This document shows positions 1 to 7,533 of a stretch of 45,990 bases of DNA, piece by piece. Under the pieces are notes generated by a model, which saw only the letters and a program-made list of their open reading frames with translations, made no database searches and was not told the origin of the DNA. The stretch comes from Chloroflexota bacterium. GTDB taxonomy: Bacteria; Chloroflexota; Anaerolineae; UBA2200; JACIWT01. The stretch covers positions 1-45,990 of the forward strand of contig JACIWT010000017.1 in assembly GCA_014360825.1 (NCBI GenBank). The letters are read 5' to 3'. Both the position numbers and the translations under genes were made by a program. Every line of letters starts with the position of its first letter. Positions within the stretch are counted from its first letter, which is position 1.

Positions 1-42
1 GTATGTTTTTGGGGCTGGTAGCGAGGCTGCTCTTTTCATTTT

Positions 43-125
43 GGGGCGGTGGCGAAACGGCAGACGCTGCGGACTTAAAATCCGCTGGAGGCAACTCCAT
101 GAGGGTTCGAATCCCTCCCGCCCCA
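43..125 (+). tRNA. tRNA-Leu(UAA)
   Basis: The sequence folds as a class II tRNA. The acceptor stem pairs GGGGCGG (43-49) with CCGCCCC (118-124), with discriminator A125. The anticodon stem GCGGA/TCCGC encloses loop CTTAAAA, so the anticodon is TAA and the tRNA reads UUA leucine codons. There is a short variable arm (GGAG-GCAA-CTCC type) and a normal T arm, GAGGG-TTCGAAT-CCCTC. CCA is not encoded. A recombinase gene starts 212 bp downstream, the usual arrangement when a tRNA gene is an integration target. Confidence 0.97.
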
Positions 126-181
126 TTGAAACACAATATGTTGTAGATTCTGGCTGATCTTACCTATATCTGGTGGTCTCA

Positions 182-213
182 GGCTCTCCTATCGCAGGAG
201 AGCCTTTTCTTTT
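182..213 (+). terminator. Rho-independent terminator after tRNA-Leu
   Basis: A perfect 9-bp stem, GGCTCTCCT (182-190) and AGGAGAGCC (196-204), has a 5-nt loop and is followed by TTTTCTTTT. It lies 57 bp past the tRNA and probably ends the tRNA transcript, insulating it from the recombinase gene. Confidence 0.88.
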
Positions 214-225
214 GCCTCCAAAAGT

Positions 226-293
226 CCTGCGGACTTGCGCAAAGACAAAGCAGCAAAACTCCTGCGGATTCTCTTCAGGACTCCTGCGGACTT
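226..293 (+). repeat. Three CCTGCGGAYT repeats in the recombinase leader, matching the tRNA anticodon arm
   Basis: CCTGCGGACTT occurs at 226-236 and 283-293, and CCTGCGGATT at 261-270. The first is also part of an inverted repeat, AAGTCC-TGC-GGACTT. Ten bases, CTGCGGACTT, recur exactly inside tRNA-Leu at 67-76, covering the 5' side of the anticodon stem and loop. Their position between the tRNA and a tyrosine recombinase suggests recombinase binding or crossover sites. That function is inferred; the matches are seen directly. Confidence 0.6.
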
Positions 294-336
294 CGAGAAT
301 CCGCACTCTCTAAGGAATTGATATGGAGGTAACACA

Positions 337-1305
337 ATGGCTGGAAATACCGATCTGACTACCCTTATCGAGGGATTTCGTCTCTTTTGCTTGGCTGAGG
401 GCAAGCAAGTCACCACTATGCGCTGGTATATGGGAAAGCTTAAGGTTTTCGTGAACTACCTCCAGGCCCAGAACTTGCCAACCAGCGCTACTGAAATCAC
501 CACTACCCACCTGCGAGCTTTCCTCGTCCACCTGAGGGAGAACGTTAAGGCTGATGAGAACAATCCCATGAAACCAACACAAGACAAGCAACTCTCCCCT
601 AAAACCATACAAGGCTATGCCCGCACACTGAAGGTTTTCTTCTCGTGGCTCGCTCGGGAAGGCTACCTCCGTGATGATTTGGGAAGGTTGCTTAAGATCC
701 CCAGCGCACCAAAGGTGATCGTTGAAACCCTGAGCGACTCACAGATCAAGCAGCTGTTGTCAACCGTTGATTGCAGGACCCCGAGGGGATTCAGAGATTA
801 CTGCATCATCCTGGTCCTTCTGGACACCGGAGTCAGGCTGTCGGAGCTAGTCAACCTTCAGCTCAAAGACCTCGACCTGGAAAGAGGAGTCTTCAAGGTG
901 ATGGGGAAAGGTGCCAAAGAAAGGCTGGTACCCTTCGGCGCAAAAGTCAAGACGGCACTCTGGAAATACGTTCACAAGTTCCGACCCGAGCCATTCCATC
1001 CGAACATCGGCAATCTGTTCCTTCAATCCAACGGCCAACCCCTGACCTCTGATCAAGTATACCGGCTAATCAGGAATTACGCTCGCACGGCAGGAATTGA
1101 GGGTGTAAGATGCTCGCCGCATACGCTCCGCCATACTTTCGCTAAGAACTTCCTCATAAACGGTGGTGACCTGTTCACTTTGCAGAAGATCCTGGGTCAC
1201 TCCAGCCTGGATGTCGTGAGAATATATGTGGAGCTGACCTCTGAAGAGGTGCAGGTTCAACACCGGCGATACAGCCCGGTGGACTGGCTGAAATTAAAGG
1301 TCTGA
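337..1305 (+). CDS. Tyrosine recombinase/integrase, catalytically complete
   Basis: A 322-residue site-specific DNA recombinase of the XerC/D-phage integrase family. It should cut and join DNA through a phosphotyrosine intermediate to insert or excise the element. An N-terminal SAM-like core-binding domain (about 8-112) precedes the catalytic domain (about 130-320). All catalytic positions are visible: Arg167 in TGVR, Lys near 191 in GKGAKER, HTLR (His262, Arg265), His288 in LGHSS and Tyr297. The ATG start has an excellent ribosome site, GGAGGT, seven bases upstream. Its neighbour is tRNA-Leu, the likely target. Its last 12 bp overlap the end of a convergent paralogue. Family assignment is firm; the target is inferred from position. 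Confidence 0.94.
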   Translation: MAGNTDLTTLIEGFRLFCLAEGKQVTTMRWYMGKLKVFVNYLQAQNLPTSATEITTTHLRAFLVHLRENVKADENNPMKPTQDKQLSPKTIQGYARTLKVFFSWLAREGYLRDDLGRLLKIPSAPKVIVETLSDSQIKQLLSTVDCRTPRGFRDYCIILVLLDTGVRLSELVNLQLKDLDLERGVFKVMGKGAKERLVPFGAKVKTALWKYVHKFRPEPFHPNIGNLFLQSNGQPLTSDQVYRLIRNYARTAGIEGVRCSPHTLRHTFAKNFLINGGDLFTLQKILGHSSLDVVRIYVELTSEEVQVQHRRYSPVDWLKLKV

Positions 1306-2397
1306 GCAGGTAGCCAGTCTGGCCCTGAAAACATCCATTGGGCTGTATTTCCACTGTTGGGCGAGGAGATCCTTCGTGTCGAGATTGACATAGAGTTTCA
1401 CTACTTCTAGGCTGGAGTGACCAAGGATGCGCTGCAGGGTAAGCAGATCTCCTCCATTAAGGAGAAAGTTTCGGGCGAAGGTGTGCCTACAGGTGTGGGG
1501 GCCCAGCCGCTTTCCGTGGATCCCCGCTTCCCTGCACGCCTGGGCGATGATCTTATAGACGTAGTCAGACGTTAACGGGTATCCGGCCCTGGTCAGAAAG
1601 ACATTATCAATGCTGCTCAGGGCGGGCGTCGGCCTGTACCTGTGCACATAGTCGAGTAGCGTCCTGCAACTACTTCTGCCCAGAGGAACTATGCGCTCCT
1701 TGTTGCCCTTACCGAGGACCTTGAAATATCCACCGTCTATACAGAGGTTCTTCATTTGCAGATTGACCAGTTCAGAGACACGCACACCGGTATCCAGGAG
1801 TACGTGCAGCATGGCGTAGTTCCGCTTCCCTTGGGCGGTAGGTTTTCTTATCGTGGTCAGAAGCCTGCTCACCTCCTGATCGGTGAAGAATGGCATCGCC
1901 ACGGTCGCTATCTTCGGCGTCTTGATGTGCCTCATCGGATTGTCAGTCAGGAGACCTTCCATGACCGCCCAAGAGAAGAAAGCCTTCAGCGTTTTCACAT
2001 AGCCGGCCACTGTGTGCGAAGACAATGCTCTGTCTCCGGTACAGCGTCGTGGGTTATTCTCGCCGACCTTGACCTGGGTTTGTAAGTGATGAACAAACCG
2101 CCTGATCTCCTGCACAGTGATTTCCTCCACCCGCGCGGATTGGCCTTGGTTTCTCAGAAAGACCAAGAAGTACTCCAACTTCTGCCGATACCAGCGTATC
2201 GTCCTCGGGCTTTTGCCCTCGATCTGACAACAAAGAAGATAGTTTCTGACCAGTGTTTCGACGGAATTGCCCGCCCTTGAGAGGCTTACTGCCCAGGCGC
2301 CTTCAGCCCGCACCCGAACCCCAGGACGCACTCTTTGAACCTTGCCCATCTTAGAAAACCATCCGCAATTGAACCTCTCGCGAGGTGAGACTCTCAA
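1294..2397 (-). CDS. Second tyrosine recombinase, paralogue of the first, convergent
   Basis: A 367-residue tyrosine recombinase clearly related to the 337-1305 product, sharing TGVR, SELVNLQ, LGKGNKER, PHTCRHTFARNFL, LGHSSLEVV, a catalytic Tyr and a YSPMD tail. All catalytic residues are kept, so it should be active. The core-binding domain starts near residue 45; the first 40 residues look poorly conserved. The listed TTG start overlaps the stop of the upstream gene (TTGA), suggesting coupling, but no clear ribosome site is seen, so a later start such as the ATG at 2349 is possible. It is the last gene of the leftward transfer operon. The two genes may act together or in opposite directions (integration versus excision). 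Confidence 0.88.
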   Translation of the reverse strand: MRVSPRERFNCGWFSKMGKVQRVRPGVRVRAEGAWAVSLSRAGNSVETLVRNYLLCCQIEGKSPRTIRWYRQKLEYFLVFLRNQGQSARVEEITVQEIRRFVHHLQTQVKVGENNPRRCTGDRALSSHTVAGYVKTLKAFFSWAVMEGLLTDNPMRHIKTPKIATVAMPFFTDQEVSRLLTTIRKPTAQGKRNYAMLHVLLDTGVRVSELVNLQMKNLCIDGGYFKVLGKGNKERIVPLGRSSCRTLLDYVHRYRPTPALSSIDNVFLTRAGYPLTSDYVYKIIAQACREAGIHGKRLGPHTCRHTFARNFLLNGGDLLTLQRILGHSSLEVVKLYVNLDTKDLLAQQWKYSPMDVFRARLATCSDL

Positions 2398-3245
2398 TCC
2401 ACAAATCTCATGCGCTGCTCTTCACCTGGCCTGCGCCAGATCGGCCCCAGGACATCCCCGTGAACCAGATCTCGAGCCGTCACCAGGACCGTGGGCAGAG
2501 AGGGGAACTCACCCCTACCAAGCCTTCTGGCCATCCAATCCACCATCTTCTTCTCCCTTCGCTCATCCGGAGCCACAATTAGGAGCCGTGGCCGGAGCTC
2601 CATTTCCCCAACATGGTTATGATAACCTCGTACTAGGTAGTACGCTTCATAGACCTGTAGTTTCTCAGCGAAGCGCGTCATGCTCTCCGTCCCCCGATCC
2701 CACTCCAGAAAAAAGGAACCCTCCTCCGTTCCCAGAGCCCACAGACAATAGGCGTCCGGGCTCAGGACGAGACGCTTTCCACGATGCGTGAATGCATAGC
2801 GCACTTCACCTTCCCCGAGCCACACCAATGCCCTCCCTCCCCTGCTCTCAAGGCCCTCTTTTATGGCAATGTAGAAATCCACTACTTCTAGCCCATGGCA
2901 GAGGCCAGCAATGCTCTCCACCCTGCGACCTCTTGCACCCGGGCCAACAACCTTTTTACGGCCCTCATTGAAAGCCAGAAGGGCACCCCTTCCCGGCTGA
3001 TAGACGTAAGGCCCTGAACCCTGGGTCACGGGCAGCCGCAGGCGGGTCAGGTAACCCCTTTCTGTCAGGATTCTCAGGCGTCGGCAGGCGGCTTGCACCG
3101 AGGCCAGCTCACCATCTTTCCGGAAGTAGAGCCTTTGGATCTGCTCCCGAATCATCTGCCCATGCCGGACTACCGCCCGGATGATCTCCTGATCCCGGGA
3201 AGTGGGAGGCAATGTCCTGCCGGCGCCGCTTCTCCGGTTCCTCAT
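2394..3245 (-). CDS. Replication-relaxation (MobC-like) winged-helix protein
   Basis: A protein of about 283 residues resembling the Replic_Relax family found with coupling proteins on mobile elements. The N-terminal region (TSRDQEIIRAV to YLTRLRL) looks like a winged helix. The middle holds the family-like SPDAYCLW and FFLEWDRGTES stretches, followed by KLQVYEAYY, whose acidic residues recall a nuclease-like fold. In this family the protein is thought to act at the transfer origin; here that is inference. The ATG at 3245 is preferred over one at 3272 because AAGGAGG lies six bases upstream of it. This start lies 137 bp inside the upstream coupling-protein reading frame, an unusually long overlap. 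Confidence 0.8.
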   Translation of the reverse strand: MRNRRSGAGRTLPPTSRDQEIIRAVVRHGQMIREQIQRLYFRKDGELASVQAACRRLRILTERGYLTRLRLPVTQGSGPYVYQPGRGALLAFNEGRKKVVGPGARGRRVESIAGLCHGLEVVDFYIAIKEGLESRGGRALVWLGEGEVRYAFTHRGKRLVLSPDAYCLWALGTEEGSFFLEWDRGTESMTRFAEKLQVYEAYYLVRGYHNHVGEMELRPRLLIVAPDERREKKMVDWMARRLGRGEFPSLPTVLVTARDLVHGDVLGPIWRRPGEEQRMRFVD

Positions 3246-5307
3246 ATCTCCCCTCCTTCTCTCCCAACACAATCGCTTCCTCTACCACATGGCGAGGTAG
3301 AGCGTACTTCTCCCTGCTCCTCTGGACCAACATCTCCACCTGGTCCCTAGCCTGGTATCTGGAAGGCGGGGGCGGGGTGCGGGCCCAGAAGGCAGGCAAT
3401 TTGACCCCCTCCTGCATCAATTGCGCGTAGATCTCGTACCTCCCCAGAGAGCGGATCTCATCGGCGCTTAGCTCCTGGGTATTGAAGTGCCGCTCCAAGT
3501 AGACCGCCTCGTCCCGCTCGCCCATTTGGAAGCAGATGACGTTCCCCACGTTGGCAAAGATCGCCTCCCTGGTCTCTTTCGGCTTCAACTGTCCCAGACG
3601 CTGGGCAGCCAGGATGAGCCCCAGACCAAACTTCCTCACCTGGTCTGCCATCTCCCCCACCGTGCGAGAGATGAACCAGGAGCACTCGTCCATGATCAGG
3701 AAGTGTAGGGCCCTTTCCGATTCCGGCGTGTCCTCTCTGGAAAGAGCAGTCTGCCGAAAGAGCAAAGTCAGTAGCGAGCCCAGGAACTGGGCGTTGTTGA
3801 CCCCGATCCCGGCCAGGTCAAACAGGAGAATGTTGCTTTTGTCCATCACGTGGCGGATGTTGATCGCCGATTTCCTTTGCCCCACGATGTTCCTAATGAA
3901 AGGCGTTCCCAGAAAGCGCTGCAGCCGGTGCAAGGTAGGGGCCACCTTCTGCTCCCTGATCCCCTCCCGGAAAGCAGATAATTGCTCGAGGAAGCGCCTG
4001 GTCTCGGCGTTGCTCACCCTGGGCAGGATGGATTGGCGATAGAGGTCGTCGTCCAGGATCCTGGCCATGTCTACCAGGGTGCCCCCGATCTCGAGAGCCG
4101 CGTAGGCCGTGTGTCTGAGTACCATATCCAGGACCGGCCCCCAGTACTCCGTCCCATAGATGCGGCGGCAGATCTCCACCAGTTCGTCCACGACCAGGAA
4201 TTCGAAGCCCGGCCTGGCAGTCAGGAAGTTAAGGCCCACCGGGTGGGCCACATCGGCGAAGCGCACCACGATCACATCTTCGAGCCTGTGGTCAGGGAGG
4301 CTGCCCAGAAGGGAGGGCACCAGGCTGCCGTGAGGATCCATCACACTCACCCCAAAGCCCAGGGCTACCAGGTCCAGGGCAATGTTGAGCAGGAGGGTTG
4401 ACTTCCCAGTCCCGGTGGACCCGAAGAGGACCAGATGCCTCAGGAGATCCTGTGGAGCCAGACGTATTTCCTTCTCCTGCCCATTCAGCGAAACAAACCC
4501 CACCCGTACACCCTTCGTGGCCAGTCTCGTCAAGGGCGGCAGCCTCCTGGCCCCGCTGAACTCCAGGTATCGATTGCGTACTTTCTCCGGCGAGGGGATG
4601 TGATACAGTGCGGTCAGCTCGTCCAGGGTGAGAAGGGAAGGGTTCAGGCGAAGGAGAGGCCAGTGCCTCGAGCGCATGGCTCGCAGAGCACTTCCGGAGT
4701 TCACCTTGATCCTGGTGGGCCTGAGGGCATTCTCCGCCCCAAACTGGCCGAAGGCAGCGATCATGTTCCCCAAGCGGTTGCGAGCCTGGCGGGTGGTCCC
4801 AGCCCAGGCCATCAGCCGCAGGATAGCTTGGAAGCATATGCCCTCCATGCTCGGTGCCAGGGCCGGGCGCACCAGGATCTGGATCATCGCCCCATCGCCG
4901 GGTGAAAGGTCCGAGATGCTGGCCAGAACCCCGGCCATCGGATCGGCTTCGCTGTCCTTCAAGATCCTCAAAGGCCTGTCCCGGCTCATACCTAGCACCA
5001 GCTCCGCAGAGGCGAACTCCGCTGGTTCTGAGCCCGCTTCCTCGGTGGGTTGGATTTCTACATCCGGGAAGTGGGCTTTGATTTGCTCCACCGCCATTTC
5101 GCCTACAGCTGGGTAGGGCACCCAGATTTGAAACTGAATTCTACCAGACTCTCCTCTGATCTCCAGGGAGATGTGTTCCTGCAGTCCAAACAGGCGGCGG
5201 ATGATAGACTTAGGCAGTGCCTGCCAAAAGGCAGCCAGCCACCTGCTGGAGGCGGAGAGGTCATGAACGGTATTCTTCGATGGCACGATCTTCAGGATCT
5301 GGTACAT
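3109..5307 (-). CDS. VirD4/TraG-like conjugative coupling ATPase
   Basis: A 732-residue P-loop ATPase of the type IV coupling/DNA-pump class that should deliver element DNA to a transfer channel at the membrane. Walker A is GSTGTGKST (about 296-304). Walker B is FLIMDEC (about 537-542). A Gln-bearing motif, AAQRLGQL, follows near 568. The roughly 250-residue N-terminal part matches the accessory domain seen in Gram-positive and Chloroflexota coupling-type ATPases. No obvious N-terminal membrane segments are seen, so membrane attachment may come from neighbouring proteins. The last 45 residues are low in conserved character and lie over the start of the next gene, suggesting a lost stop codon. 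A promoter-like extended -10 lies about 140 bp upstream. Confidence 0.87.
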   Translation of the reverse strand: MYQILKIVPSKNTVHDLSASSRWLAAFWQALPKSIIRRLFGLQEHISLEIRGESGRIQFQIWVPYPAVGEMAVEQIKAHFPDVEIQPTEEAGSEPAEFASAELVLGMSRDRPLRILKDSEADPMAGVLASISDLSPGDGAMIQILVRPALAPSMEGICFQAILRLMAWAGTTRQARNRLGNMIAAFGQFGAENALRPTRIKVNSGSALRAMRSRHWPLLRLNPSLLTLDELTALYHIPSPEKVRNRYLEFSGARRLPPLTRLATKGVRVGFVSLNGQEKEIRLAPQDLLRHLVLFGSTGTGKSTLLLNIALDLVALGFGVSVMDPHGSLVPSLLGSLPDHRLEDVIVVRFADVAHPVGLNFLTARPGFEFLVVDELVEICRRIYGTEYWGPVLDMVLRHTAYAALEIGGTLVDMARILDDDLYRQSILPRVSNAETRRFLEQLSAFREGIREQKVAPTLHRLQRFLGTPFIRNIVGQRKSAINIRHVMDKSNILLFDLAGIGVNNAQFLGSLLTLLFRQTALSREDTPESERALHFLIMDECSWFISRTVGEMADQVRKFGLGLILAAQRLGQLKPKETREAIFANVGNVICFQMGERDEAVYLERHFNTQELSADEIRSLGRYEIYAQLMQEGVKLPAFWARTPPPPSRYQARDQVEMLVQRSREKYALPRHVVEEAIVLGEKEGRYEEPEKRRRQDIASHFPGSGDHPGGSPAWADDSGADPKALLPERW

Positions 5308-5410
5308 TTCTTTGCCCCAGGATCAAAATGCGACCAAAACATATAACGTCGTGACGGGACAGAGCCGTTTTTCAGCCTGGATTGGGCCCTTTTTCTGTTG
5401 AAACGAGCTC

Positions 5411-5433
5411 AACAGCGATTTGAACAGCGATTT
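5411..5433. repeat. Two tandem 11-bp repeats in the coupling-gene leader
   Basis: AACAGCGATTT occurs at 5411-5421 and again at 5423-5433, a 12-bp period. The repeats sit between the predicted promoter (5450-5458) and the coupling-protein start. They could be a regulator binding site in the leader. Only the repetition is seen. Confidence 0.55.
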
Positions 5434-5449
5434 CAATACCAACAACCCC

Positions 5450-5458
5450 ATTATATCA
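5450..5458 (-). promoter_or_regulatory. Extended -10 promoter for the transfer operon
   Basis: The minus strand reads TGaTATAAT, a perfect -10 with the TGn extension, in the gap between the membrane-protein gene and the coupling-protein gene. No convincing -35 is present, which is tolerated by extended -10 promoters. It would start transcription near 5443 and give a leader of about 136 nt. The same nonamer occurs before 18363 and at 26410. Confidence 0.6.
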
Positions 5459-5464
5459 CGTGGC

Positions 5465-5893
5465 CTAGGACCCGGAGAGGTGCCCTTTCTCATACTCGTA
5501 AGCCAGTGCTCCCACAACTACGCCTAAGACAAATACCAGGGCTAAGGCAATTATAGAGCCTTGTTTGGTTGGGATCGCCGGGGCGAGGCATCGCGAGAGG
5601 AGCCAGGCCATCGCACGTAAGACCCCGTATCCTAGAACCCAGAGCAAGCCGCCAAGCAGGGCATAGCCAGCCCGGCCGAGGGGTGACGCGGTCGGGCCCC
5701 ATTTCTTCCCACCCGGCCACCCACCAGCCAGCCTTCCGATCAGCTCTCGACTCATCCCCAGGCACAGGGGCCCGATCACGCCAAACAGCACAAAGGCAAC
5801 GGTCGTGATGAAGACAGACGCCAGGATAGCCCCCAGGCGAAAGCACGCTCTGGCAACCCATCGACCCAGTCCGAAAAGGCACCCGCTCCCCAT
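5465..5893 (-). CDS. Small integral membrane protein of the transfer block
   Basis: A 142-residue protein with at least three hydrophobic spans: about residues 18-46 (LGAILASVFITTVAFVLFGV region), 73-95 (YALLGGLLWVLGYGV) and 112-132 (IIALALVFVLGVVVGALAY). I do not recognise a family. The ATG at 5893 has GAGAGG five bases upstream. The competing overlapping frame lacks hydrophobic periodicity. Its place between a coupling ATPase and another membrane protein suggests a mating-channel component comparable in role to small VirB/Trb membrane proteins, but that is context only. Confidence 0.65.
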   Translation of the reverse strand: MGSGCLFGLGRWVARACFRLGAILASVFITTVAFVLFGVIGPLCLGMSRELIGRLAGGWPGGKKWGPTASPLGRAGYALLGGLLWVLGYGVLRAMAWLLSRCLAPAIPTKQGSIIALALVFVLGVVVGALAYEYEKGHLSGS

Positions 5894-5925
5894 GACGGCC
5901 TCTCACAAGATCAGGTACCTAGTTG

Positions 5926-6414
5926 TCACGAAGAAGCCAGGCCATAAAGCATGGCCAGCGCGGCCGCGACGCAGAGGCAGATGATCACGATCCACAGCAC
6001 GATGTTGACCACGATGATAGCCAACTCGAGGGCCATCACGAACCCATTAGCAGCGCCGATGACCACCTCAAAGAAGGCTACCCAGTGGTACTGGGCTCTA
6101 CCTGCTGACAAGCCCCTAGTAGCCACTAGTAGGACCAGATACATCACCAGACTGGCCAGGTTGAGGGTCGCCAGGAAAGGGCTGCACTGATACAGGGCCC
6201 ACAGGATCTGTCCAAATTGGTCGCCCAACACCAGGAAGAAGTCAGATGTGAAGACAGGCACTATCGATGGCAGGACCAGGATCAGCAGCAAGCCGGCCAG
6301 GATGGTCGGACCAGCCAGGATCGTCGCTCTGCGCAGGTGGTGATCGATGGGCGCCCGCCACGACTCGTAGGCTGTCGCCCGCGACAGAAAGCCAGCCAAG
6401 TTCACGCTCTGCAT
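5926..6414 (-). CDS. Integral membrane protein with about four spans, transfer block
   Basis: A 162-residue protein with hydrophobic segments near residues 32-55, 75-100, 120-140 and 140-160 counted from the ATG at 6414. That ATG is preferred to 6441 because GGAGG lies seven bases before it and the preceding gene's stop ends only 2 bp upstream, a coupled arrangement. No enzymatic motif is visible. With the next gene it probably forms part of the membrane channel or its regulator. Family not recognised. Confidence 0.68.
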   Translation of the reverse strand: MQSVNLAGFLSRATAYESWRAPIDHHLRRATILAGPTILAGLLLILVLPSIVPVFTSDFFLVLGDQFGQILWALYQCSPFLATLNLASLVMYLVLLVATRGLSAGRAQYHWVAFFEVVIGAANGFVMALELAIIVVNIVLWIVIICLCVAAALAMLYGLASS

Positions 6415-6416
6415 GG

Positions 6417-7109
6417 TCACTCCTCCTCTCCGTAGCGCCAATGGGCCAAGTAGAACCAGTAGGCTGTCTCACCTTCCTCCACAGGCCTGCCGGGAGCAAC
6501 AACGGCCCCTAACAGGATCGGGTCGAGCGTCAGGCACGCTGCTCCCAAAGCCATCAATGCTGGCGCAACTGCCACCGCCCCCGCGGCTACTGCTGCACTC
6601 ACCACTGCCGAAGCCGCCAGCGGCGCGGCGGCCAACCCCCAGGTCACTCGGGCGGCTGTCCCAAGCCAACCAGAAAGGCGTGCAACTGGCTTGGGTGTCG
6701 AGGGCATGAGAACCTCTGCCGTCACTCCTCCCTCACGGATTCTCCCCTTCTCTACCTCGTGAGCTACGTATAGAGCATCGAACTCCACTCCTGCCTTCTG
6801 CATGGCCCGCAGGTGTCTCAAGATCCGTTTGGGAACGGGGAAACCATCTCGGTCGTGGAACAAGGGATCTTCTGCCAGGTTCACCAGTACCCAGTCGCGG
6901 TACTCACCACAGTACACGCGATGGCCGCTGAAGAGCGGCATCGTCCCAAGTTGGAGCACGGGAAGATCTGCCTCCAGGCTGAGTGCCACGACCGACCTGG
7001 CGCGCTCATAAAGAGCTGGGTCGACTGGCGGGCGCGGGATCAATCCCCTGACTTGTCCGCCTTCCTCCGTCTGCAGAAACAATGGTCCTAAACGAACTTC
7101 CATTAGCAT
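6417..7109 (-). CDS. Hypothetical protein with hydrophobic Ala-rich C-terminal part
   Basis: A 230-residue protein. Residues 1-130 look soluble and mixed alpha/beta. Residues about 145-205 are rich in Ala, Val and Leu and could form two membrane helices; a short charged tail ends in GEEE. The ATG at 7109 has a full GGAGGTGA ribosome site and overlaps the stop of the upstream small gene (ATGCTAA), so translation is probably coupled. No family is recognised. Position supports a transfer-apparatus role. Confidence 0.66.
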   Translation of the reverse strand: MLMEVRLGPLFLQTEEGGQVRGLIPRPPVDPALYERARSVVALSLEADLPVLQLGTMPLFSGHRVYCGEYRDWVLVNLAEDPLFHDRDGFPVPKRILRHLRAMQKAGVEFDALYVAHEVEKGRIREGGVTAEVLMPSTPKPVARLSGWLGTAARVTWGLAAAPLAASAVVSAAVAAGAVAVAPALMALGAACLTLDPILLGAVVAPGRPVEEGETAYWFYLAHWRYGEEE

Positions 7110-7321
7110 AGCTCACCTCCCACTTCCTCGTCATCAAGAGGGTCCTCACGTGCCAGCCCTGAATGTCTGCCACCCTTTTCGTGCTCGGACGGTGTGCCAC
7201 CGATGAATAGGTCAGAGAACCGACACCCGTCCGGATGGTAGAGCCGCAGGATGAGCCAGGGACCCTGTTTCCTTAAACTCATCTTCGCGATGCTGATAGC
7301 CCGTCTGCCTTTACTATTCAT
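7103..7321 (-). CDS. Small hypothetical protein (72 aa), transfer block
   Basis: A short basic-then-acidic protein. The N-terminal half (MNSKGRRAISIAKM to LRLYHPDG) is basic and the C-terminal half ends DDEEVGGELC. It is supported by a strong ribosome site, GAGGAGG seven bases before the ATG at 7321, and by overlap with the next gene. No family recognised. It could be a small regulator or an accessory transfer protein. Confidence 0.55.
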   Translation of the reverse strand: MNSKGRRAISIAKMSLRKQGPWLILRLYHPDGCRFSDLFIGGTPSEHEKGGRHSGLAREDPLDDEEVGGELC

Positions 7322-7505
7322 GTGCTACCCTCCTCACGATTTCCTCCCGAAAGACAGGCACCGTGCAATGGATCTCCCAGTGACTCCACTTCTTCGCTTC
7401 TATCTCTGCCCTCCTTCCCGTACTCCAACTGCACCCTTCGGGTCGGCCTCCCCAAGTAGAAAAACTGGCGAGCACCGGTGAGCCTGCCCGCCAGTCAGTT
7501 GACAA
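7314..7505 (-). CDS. Possible small first gene of the transfer operon (63 aa)
   Basis: An open frame ending in EEIVRRVAHE overlaps the ATG of the following gene by 8 bp, as in a coupled operon. The only long-frame start is TTG at 7505, without a ribosome site, and it coincides with the -35 box of a rightward promoter. A shorter form starting inside is possible. The C-terminal half looks protein-like, the N-terminal half less so. Uncertain. Confidence 0.33.
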   Translation of the reverse strand: MSTDWRAGSPVLASFSTWGGRPEGCSWSTGRRAEIEAKKWSHWEIHCTVPVFREEIVRRVAHE

Positions 7506-7527
7506 CGAGAGGAAAGAAGCGTATGAT
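7499..7527 (+). promoter_or_regulatory. Near-consensus sigma-70 promoter for a small RNA
   Basis: TTGACA (7499-7504), a 17-bp spacer and TATGAT (7522-7527) form a near-perfect promoter pointing rightward. No rightward gene follows. Initiation is expected near G7534, exactly the first base of a stem-loop ending in a terminator. Confidence 0.8.
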
Positions 7528-7533
7528 ATAGAT

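Noticed and set aside
5490-5906. Overlapping 138-codon frame over the membrane-protein gene
   Set aside because: No hydrophobic or domain pattern; the other frame has regular membrane helices and a ribosome site.
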